A DNA stretch of 64,000 nucleotides from Bidens hawaiensis (lineage: Eukaryota > Streptophyta > Magnoliopsida > Asterales > Asteraceae): assembly GCA_021521415.1 (NCBI GenBank), contig JAIQDT010001946.1, forward strand, positions 186,001-250,000, written 5' to 3'. A model generated the notes under the pieces. It worked only from the letters and a program-made list of their open reading frames with translations, made no database searches and was not told the DNA's origin. A program made the position numbers and the translations under genes. Below, piece by piece: positions 57,030-64,000 of the stretch. The stretch's first letter is position 1. Every line of letters starts with the position of its first letter.

Positions 57030-57765
57030 CAAGGCACCTTATTGTCTGGTATTCTCCAAAATGTGAGAACTAATTACTCAGCTACAAGAATTATTAGATA
57101 AGGGATTTTACGGACCTAGCTATCATCATTGGGGAGCACGGACATTGTTGGTAAAGAAGAAGGATGGAAGCTTAAGATGTACGTTGATTACTTGAAACTA
57201 CACAAGTTGCCATCAAAAACCAATATCCCCTCCATAATTAGGCGATTGGTTCAGTCAACTCCAAGGGGCGAATATTTCTTGAAAATCGACCTCCGACCCG
57301 GCTATCTTCAAGTTAAAATCCAAGAAGAAGATGTTTCTAAAACGGAGTTTCGAGCTCGGTATTGTCACCATGAACCCTTAGTATACCCTTCGGACTGACT
57401 AATGCACATGCAGTTTTCATGGATCACCAAAACGGAGTTTATAAACCGTACCTCGACAAAATCATTATAACGTTATTGATGATCTCCTGATATATTCGAA
57501 AACCAAGAAGGAACATGAGCAACATTTATGAACAATCTTGGAGATGTTGAGGCTGGAGGAATTGCATACCAAGTTGTCCAAGTACAAATTGTAACTACTA
57601 GGAGTACGATTATTAGAACACGTTATTAGTTGACACGGAATCACAGACGCCCGAGCAAAATTGGTAAACACCAAAGTCAACAAGAGAAATTCGCCAAAAT
57701 TTTGGAATTAGTTGGGTATTACCGGCGCCTTATTGAAAATCTAGTGTAGCCCAGCCTTTAAACCC
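57030..57765 (+). pseudogene. pol: Chromovirus reverse transcriptase remnant
   Basis: [19 protein letters not shown] and [11 protein letters not shown] (about 57080-57175), then a frameshift. The ANIS/FLKIDLRPGYLQVKIQEEDV block follows (about 57268-57335), then a catalytic block reading VIDDLLIYSKTKKEHEQHL (VIDD at 57472-57483; FIDD is usual), and GYYRRLIEN (about 57717). Motif order is right; short deletions and stops occur throughout. Confidence 0.82.
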
Positions 57766-57960
57766 TCTAAACCCAAAAATAATTGAGTTTATGATTGGGG
57801 AAAGAACAAGAGATGGCTTTTTCAGCTGAGATGGAAACTTTGTCAAACCCCTATACTAAGTATCCCATAAGGGACTGAGGAGCTTGTAAACTATTGTAAT
57901 ATATCCCGCTTGTTTAGACAAACTTTGTCAAACCCCTATACTAAGTATCCTAGAATTTCG
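57766..57960 (+). pseudogene. pol: Chromovirus RNase H remnant with internal duplication
   Basis: The start of the RNase H region is visible (WGKEQEMAF-like at about 57795, then CQTPILSIP and EELVNYCN). A 31-bp direct repeat (57835-57865 and 57920-57950) duplicates the first of these. The rest of RNase H is not recognisable. Confidence 0.6.
57835..57950 (+). repeat. 31-bp direct repeat
   Basis: 57835-57865 and 57920-57950 are identical (from AAACTTTGTC to AAGTATCC), 85 bp apart. Confidence 0.93.
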
Positions 57961-58089
57961 AAAAGAAAACTGACGAAATTCTATGCTTAAAAAAAACGAG
58001 TCTACATTTCAACTCTTGATAACTTAAATGACTAATCATAAATGAACCACACATGTCGGTAAATACCTTACTCGTGCCAGAATTAAAGA

Positions 58090-58340
58090 AGAGTATCAAA
58101 ACCCTCAGTATTGTTATAACAACCGAAAATAACCAGTAGAAGTGGGAACAGATTACTCTGAACCTTATAACACACTTTCATAAATCATTATGAGAACACA
58201 GTGTAGTCCGGGTATTAAGTGATCGGCTAACTTGAAATGCACACTTTGTTAACGAAATTACATCTTAGCATGGCGTGTCTATCCCAATTATTTCAGATCG
58301 AGATAGTCATCCCGCCTTTTATTTTGAAAACGAGTTACAA
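58090..58340 (+). pseudogene. pol: Chromovirus integrase fragments
   Basis: A relic of the HHCC-to-core linker at about 58085-58175 (EEYQNPQ... and a QPEIP-like piece), then HGVSIPIISDRDSHPAFYF at about 58269-58325, matching the HGVPxSIISDRDxRFTSxFW core that contains the second catalytic Asp. The rest of integrase is deleted, and the LTR follows about 70 bp later. Confidence 0.72.
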
Positions 58341-58411
58341 AGGTCAAAGTTCTGTAAAACGCCTTACAAAGGGGAAATATATGCATTTGAAAATGAAAAC
58401 AAATATTCTTG

Positions 58412-58502
58412 TTTACAAACCGAATGAGCGATTAACCGCCTATTGCGTATGGAACAAACGATTAACCAAACGGGTCTGGTTATGACCCAGATATCTCGGA
58501 GG
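58412..58502 (+). repeat. Chromovirus 3' LTR, first segment
   Basis: Matches 20568-20642 and then 50781 onward without a break. It therefore preserves the empty target site of Athila 2. The first ~36 bp of the LTR are missing. Interrupted at 58503-58507 (TTCAT) by the solo LTR. Confidence 0.82.
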
Positions 58503-58507
58503 TTCAT

Positions 58508-60190
58508 TGATGTGTGTCTAATAACCCTATAATAATGACCCTCACAACTAAACTTTAATATTAAAACGAAAATCCTAAAACCACACACAACTGGCAAGTG
58601 TACCGATCGCAAGTAGTATAGACCTAGGAAGTCCGAGTATCGAACACGTGGACACGTAAGACGCTAACGATTACTAACCCTAGACAAGACCTACCTTAGA
58701 ATAATATTATATTGATTTTTGATTTTTAATTACTTAACTGGACTAACTGGATGAACTAACAAAACTTACCAAAAATAGAAAACTTAACGGAAAACTAACT
58801 GAGTTGACTTCGGATGGAGAAAAACGTCTACCTAGGTCTGAATCAAATTGTAGGCCTAACAAGCTAACGGATTGAATGATATCAAGACACCGGTCCCTAA
58901 AGATGACACGACTAAGGATCGCTCAGGCTTACTGGATTACCTCTCGGTCTCACACAACAAACCCTAACTACTCAAAATCGGCTAAAACGACCTAACCGGG
59001 AAACAATTGCTAACGTGTTCTAATGAAGGATCACCTCTCGGTCTCACCAACACTCGAACCTAATGGAAATGAATACTACACAACCAAGGATAGAGGAACA
59101 ATTCAACTTAAACCAAAATAGATCAACTAGTCGCTCAAAACTCCTAAACCTGACAAGAAACGAAATCGCTCTCGCGCAATCCTTATTCTAGCATGCAAAG
59201 GCAATGAGACAACCCTAACTTACTATCACCTCTCGGTCTCAAGGAAGGTGTTTAACCGCTGTACTTAGTCCAATTAATCCCGCAACAAAACCCTACGGTT
59301 ATTCCTACCGCAAACAAACCCTAAACACAAAGTCTAGAATCAAACAATGTACCGATCAATCAATACAAAACTAATCAATCAACACACGGGGTTTATGCAA
59401 TGAATCACCAAAATTTCCAGCCCTTAAACACAACCTATTTCATGTCTAAATCAAACTTTACAATAGCAATTCAAGTCTATCAATCAAACAATCCAACAAG
59501 CTCATCAAACACTAACAAGAATCATCATTCCTAGGTAGAACTAACAAGTTTAGCCAATAATCATCTTTGGACAGCCATGAATAATTAATAAACACATCAA
59601 TAAACTCATCTCAAACATCAATTCAAGCATTCAATAATCAATACTAATCAATAACAAGTCAATATCCTAAGTAATTGCAAAACTACTAAGTAATTGAACA
59701 AGTAATTCAAGGTATATGAACAATGAAAAAGATGTAAGGATATGGAGATGTTCCGGGCTGTTTCTTGCTGTAAAAAACGATGGGGATTCAATCCCGAGGT
59801 TTGGTTCTTGTGTCTTCTTCCTTCCCTAGCCGCCACGAACACCAAACCCTAGCCAAAAAAAGATTTTCCTTGCTTCCTTCCCTTGCTGATCTGCGATCGC
59901 AGTAGTAGCCAGCCCCCTAGGGTTTTTTTTTCTTTTTTATATTATAATATAATAGTAGGCTTGGGCTTTTCCATGATGTAACGGACCGGGCCTTGAGTTT
60001 TTACTTGAAAACGTATGCGTAAAAGGCTCATAAACTACTCCAAAAGCTTGGTTTCTTCTTCCTTGTAACCCATAACCTACAATATGAATAAACTTACGTA
60101 AAACCTATATAAAACGAGTAAAAACATATAAAATACAATACATTACGTAGATAAAAGGTGCGGAAAATACGTGTGTTTTACAACACATCA
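58508..60190. mobile_element. Solo LTR of the Athila-1 family
   Basis: 1683 bp, starts TGATGTGTGTC and ends ACAACACATCA, so the 8 terminal bases TGATGTGT/ACACATCA are inverted repeats. Flanked by the duplication TTCAT (58503-58507 and 60191-60195). Matches 3302-4933. It has three copies of CACCTCTCGGTCTCA (near 58940, 59032 and 59226) where the other LTR has two. A solo LTR arises by recombination between the two LTRs of an element. Orientation by comparison is minus. Confidence 0.93.
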
Positions 60191-60195
60191 TTCAT

Positions 60196-62626
60196 CTATA
60201 AGTGATATACGTTTAATATAAGCCAACATATTGATATTGTGGCCTTAGTACGATAGCAAACCAGCTAAAAGAAAACATGTTCGTTTAACTACCCGCTTTA
60301 AATTTAAACGTGACAGATAGTTACAAAATATGCATTGTATCTTCCGTTAAGCTGAAAAAGAGTTACAAAACATTTATTTGAAAAGTTTTAAGCGATCCTT
60401 GAAAATAATTTCGATTTTTACAAACAAATACTATGTTTTTATAAATTTACACAAAAATGGCCGAAACACAGTCGTTTTCGTGCTGTTGGCCGTACCCGAT
60501 ATATTTTTCATGCCAAAAACCAAACCCGAAATAAATTTGGACTTGACATTTCATGTTCAATCGCATAAACCAAGAAAAAATGAACCAAAAAAGGCCAAGG
60601 GGGGCCCTTATTTCCGGACGCAAGTAGGAAAACCCCCCCTAATCTTTCTTTTTTTAGATATTATATTAGTAGGTATTTTGACATTTTATCTTCATAAATT
60701 CTGGAAAACTTCTGTGTTCTTCCTCATGAACTCAAGAAACTTAGGTAAATCATTTATTTTCATCAGTTTTTAACTTGTTTAATTAGGTTTAATCTCATAT
60801 AAACATAGTTTGATTACTAAAAATAATTTCTGACCATTCAAAAACTCTAAAAATTGTTCAAAAACATGGTTTGATCAAACAAATGGTTAGGAACCTAGTT
60901 TGATAGTTTTTTTTGGCCATAAACATGGATTAAATGGTTTAAACGACGTTTTTAGGGTTCAAAAGTTCGGTTTAATACCCTAGCCAAAACCCTAAGTTTC
61001 AAGGCTGCCATGTTGATGAAACATGCTTGGTTTGTGATATAGGACCTGTACTTAGCTAATATAGAAGCACGAGAACCCGGAAATTGGATGAAGAGAGCGA
61101 AAACAGGCGAAAACCGCAAAGGTAACGTCAAATTGCTCGATTACGGGCTGTTTAGGATTCGATTGCGTTGTGCATATTTTAAGGTTATAAAATTTTTCAG
61201 GGACATCAGGGACCATATGAGTGAGTCACTATCCAAATTTGGTAATTGTTTGATCATCCGAGAGTATTTGACGAATTTATTACCAAATTGGGACGTTTAT
61301 TTGGTAAAAATACTTCAAATGCTTGAAACATTATGAAAATTTGTGGGGAACTCAGATTTGGTATTATATGATCACATTTTAAATTTGTGGTCATTTGGAA
61401 AAACCTAAATATGTTTTGTGGATTCGCGTTTATTCAAGATTTCATAGTCGTTTTTGGCTTGAAAAGGGTACTTGGCAAGGTTGTTAGTTTTTGGGTACTT
61501 TACAGGTTGTTTTGGGAAGTATTCTGATCACTTAGGATTTTTTTCAAAAATCGTTTGGTATAAACGGACAATTTTCGGACTAAATATAGCATATAAAATG
61601 AACTTTTATAAACTAATAAATCAGTAAATAATTCCAGAAATATTTTTAGAAAAATCTACATATTTTAATTGATAAGTTGGTAAATTTTCATAATTTATGA
61701 ATAACGGATAGTAAATTGTGCTAATTTGAAAATTATAAAAATTCAATTATGACAAAAACCGACGAGTTCGTGATTAACGAACCTATTGGAATATCAGAAC
61801 ATCAAGAGTGATCTAAAACCATATTTTTGAACTAATTAAGTAATAACGAACTTTTGGTGAGAAATATGGACAATTTGGGTGAATTGTGTGTGTTTTTCCA
61901 CAAACCAAACTGAACAAACGGAAACGAGCCCCATAGGGAATCTGGACCCCTAATTTGTGATCTTTATTTATAACATAATCATTTTATCAACCAACACGTT
62001 TACCCAAGTTTACATCTCCATACCTGTTTTCTATACGCACAAAAGATCAACTTGGCCTAGCTAGTGAAAAGGGAAAATGAGCCAAGTTCGATTTTAAGTA
62101 ATAGACATTGAACCATATCACAATCTAAGCCTATTGACAGTTTCTGGGTATAACAGCTATACCCAGATTAGTTATACAGCGCTGTTTAGTATAGAGGTTA
62201 TAATAATAAAATATTAATATTATTAAAATATTAATATAGGGACTAGTGATAATGAGTCAAACAAACTACGAACTGACGCGCTACTAAATACCGATTAAAC
62301 TGTGAAATTCATGACCCCACTTTTAAACTATTTTTACGAACTTTTGGGGTGAAAAACATGTTGATACATATCTATATACTTGAAATTGTTTGATGATGGG
62401 ACTTATGTAAGTGCTAACACACGAAAGTCCCCACAAACACAGTGATTAAGTTCAAGCCGGTGGGTTGTGAATAGTAATATTGGTTTGACAAATCTAAACG
62501 GAATCGGCCAGGTTGCCGTGTCACACTTAACGCCATTTGCATAGGACCATAATTATACAAACATGCTATGTTGTGTTAGACATAGCTACTCGGGGCGTGT
62601 TGTGGGCGGAAGGGGGGCCACAGTGG
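60196..62626 (+). repeat. Chromovirus 3' LTR, second segment (3' truncated)
   Basis: Continues LTR E after the solo LTR and matches 50800-53040 and LTRs A to C. It contains the AT-rich palindrome (62205-62235). Cut at 62626 in the GGGGCCACAGTGG block by the next LTR; the remaining ~600 bp of this LTR would lie beyond the window. Confidence 0.85.
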
Positions 62627-63213
62627 TGTTACGCCCGTTAATTCCGGTTTCAAGAATTAAAGCTTGTAGAGTATGTATAATTCTCGGGATTTATCCAACG
62701 TTTCTCGGAATCCTTTACGTCATCCGGTACGTTAAAGAACTTAACTTTTCCTTCCATTTTGCCTTACACTTCAATTTGGATGGACTTGGATGTAACTATT
62801 TTATTTATATCATAAAATAATCAACCTAACCCAAGCCCCTCCCCCCAGCTGCGATCGGCCGAAGAACAGCCACTCCCCCTTCTTTGCTTCGACTTTTTGA
62901 TCAATTCCAAGCTCTTAGAAGTTTTTCAAGGTATGTACTACAATTCCCATCACTCTTTTCATTCACCCCTAATCATTTTGATGCTCAATTTTGCCGATAC
63001 TTTTCGTTGGACAGATTTCGGCCAAAGTGCAATTTGGTCCATTTGGGGCTGATTTGTTTGACAATTGGTTTTAAGATTTATTGCGCGCGTATTCGACTCG
63101 ATTTGATTACCGACGGGTGAGTTGTGCATCATGGTTAGCCCCGACCCTAATCGTAGGGTGGATTTGGTTAATTGAAAGGTTTTAGGGGCTGAGGTAAAGT
63201 AATTGGGTATGGG

Positions 63214-63262
63214 TTGGGCCTCGGGCCAAGTTGTTGGGCCTCGGGCCAAAGCGTTGGGCTTG
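63214..63262 (+). repeat. 20-bp repeat with a GC palindrome
   Basis: TTGGGCCTCGGGCCAA at 63214 and 63234, and a partial third TTGGGCTTG at 63254, a 20-bp step. Confidence 0.85.
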
Positions 63263-63694
63263 AACGGTCCATTAGGCAAGTGTGTTCTTACGGTCCAGTT
63301 TAGTGACGCGTTGCATGCAATTTACAGGCCCTTGCTTGTGAGTGAGTACTTAGGGAGTCCTTAGCTCCTCGCTAGTGTTTGGTTGACCTCAGGTGAGTTC
63401 TTTAGGCCCCGTTTAACTCTTTTTAAGTTTTGGGCTAGCATGCTCACCTAAGCGATTTTGCTTGATGAAATGTTTTAAACTATTTTGGCTAGGCTTGCTA
63501 GTATTGGTAGGCCTTGGAATGTTATAGAATGTGTGTATGTTTATATATTATTGTATGGCCAATATTTGGCGAATGTTGTAGTCGTTATCGACTATGGAAT
63601 GTTACGTATGCCTACTTCGTGTTTCATGCGTTGAATGTAATGTTACGTGTTGGGGTTGTACGTTTTCTCAGCTCTGAATGTTATTATTAAATGT

Positions 63695-63730
<36 letters not shown>

Positions 63731-63731
63731 G
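63695..63731. repeat. (TA)n microsatellite
   Basis: TA repeat broken once by TT near 63720, inside the terminal LTR. Confidence 0.95.
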
Positions 63732-64000
63732 GAATGCACGTATAGAGATGTTCATACGTAAAGATGATTATTTATTGAATGTGATGACCTAACTAATGTA
63801 TTTCTGTTTACAGTTTTAAAACCGTTGGAACGATTATTAAGACTTTTGTTACTTATTTAAAACTTGAACTCACTCAGCTTAAACTGACTTTGTGTGCATG
63901 TTAGTGTGAGTTTCAGGTTAGGAAGAGGATGCCATATCGCTTGGACGTGCACGAAGCTACTTGGACGGTGAAGGGCATACGGGATTTGGAGACTTTATTA

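Larger units (their letters stand above)
20532..62626 (+). mobile_element. Old Ty3/gypsy chromovirus (Tekay/Del-like), host of nested insertions
   Basis: 5' LTR 20532-20642 plus 50781-53339 (split by Athila 2), primer site 53344, decayed gag-PR-RT-RNase H-INT (about 55150-58340), 3' LTR 58412-58502 plus 60196-62626 (split by a solo LTR and cut at 62627). The order INT after RT, the protease DWL motif and the initiator-Met primer site place it with chromoviruses, and the long LTR of about 2.7 kb fits Tekay/Del. No chromodomain survives. Removing the insertions restores a continuous LTR, which supports this reading. Confidence 0.75.
62627..64000 (+). mobile_element. LTR of another element (start only, runs off window)
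   Basis: Begins TGTTACGCCCGTTAATTCCGG exactly where LTR E breaks, a typical start for plant gypsy (Tekay-like) LTRs. No coding sequence. Near 63850-63920 it has a CTCACTCAGC and GTTTCAGG block like the AACTCACCAAC and TTTTTCAGGT block before the end of the chromovirus LTRs. The five bases before it, AGTGG (62622-62626), would be the duplication. No second copy is in the window. Confidence 0.6.

Noticed and set aside
62563..63279. Open frames near the right edge as a host gene
   Set aside because: They straddle the junction of two LTRs or lie in LTR sequence with simple repeats; no domain is seen.

Overview
This window is plant intergenic DNA made almost wholly of LTR retrotransposons. I found no cellular protein gene, rRNA, tRNA or CRISPR array. 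The evidence for a plant nuclear genome is the set of element families: Ty3/gypsy Athila-type elements (tRNA-Asp-type primer site, FMDD reverse transcriptase, an extra ORF after pol), a Ty3/gypsy chromovirus of Tekay/Del type (long LTR, initiator-Met primer site, DWL protease motif), and Ty1/copia SIRE/Maximus-type elements (gag with two zinc knuckles, an extra env-position ORF). An Asteraceae host is plausible from the look of these families, but the sequence does not prove it.

Layout from left to right. 1-4933: minus-strand Athila-type element 1 (RT, protease, gag, then an LTR). 4934-5260: Athila-type 3' untranslated end with its polypurine tract. 5261-10142: minus-strand copia gag-protease-integrase (copia Z). 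10143-12500: noncoding SIRE-like DNA with a hairpin array. 12530-15537: minus-strand copia RT-RNase H present twice in tandem (copia Y). 15545-19319: two chromovirus LTRs with only about 66 bp of interior between them. 19318-20531: a SIRE fragment.

From 20532 to 62626 lies one old plus-strand chromovirus that has been a target for later insertions. Its 5' LTR (20532-20642 and 50781-53339) is split by a 30.1-kb minus-strand Athila-type element 2 (20643-50775, TSD ATGAC). Element 2 in turn carries a 15.5-kb plus-strand SIRE element (23959-39469, TSD CTTTG/CTATG) inside its env-position ORF, and a chromovirus LTR fragment (44931-46676) inside its protease gene. The chromovirus 3' LTR carries a solo Athila-1-type LTR (58508-60190, TSD TTCAT) and is cut at 62627 by the start of a further LTR that runs off the window.

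All gag and pol genes are broken. The most open coding sequence is the env-position ORF of the SIRE element, one frame from 34615 to 37455 with only four in-frame stops, whereas pol of the same element changes frame many times.

The most interesting signal is in the spacers between pol and the env-position ORF. In SIRE the spacer carries the same CGAGCA motif array as the LTR, ending at nearly the same distance before a TATA-like box (87 bp, against 91 bp in the LTR), and is followed by a candidate short leader intron. In Athila 2 the pol-env spacer carries the same CCACCGTA/TACGGTGG hairpin motif and TATAAAAG box as its LTRs. This suggests that two unrelated lineages independently acquired an LTR-like internal promoter for the extra gene. 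It is inference from sequence layout and needs transcript data.
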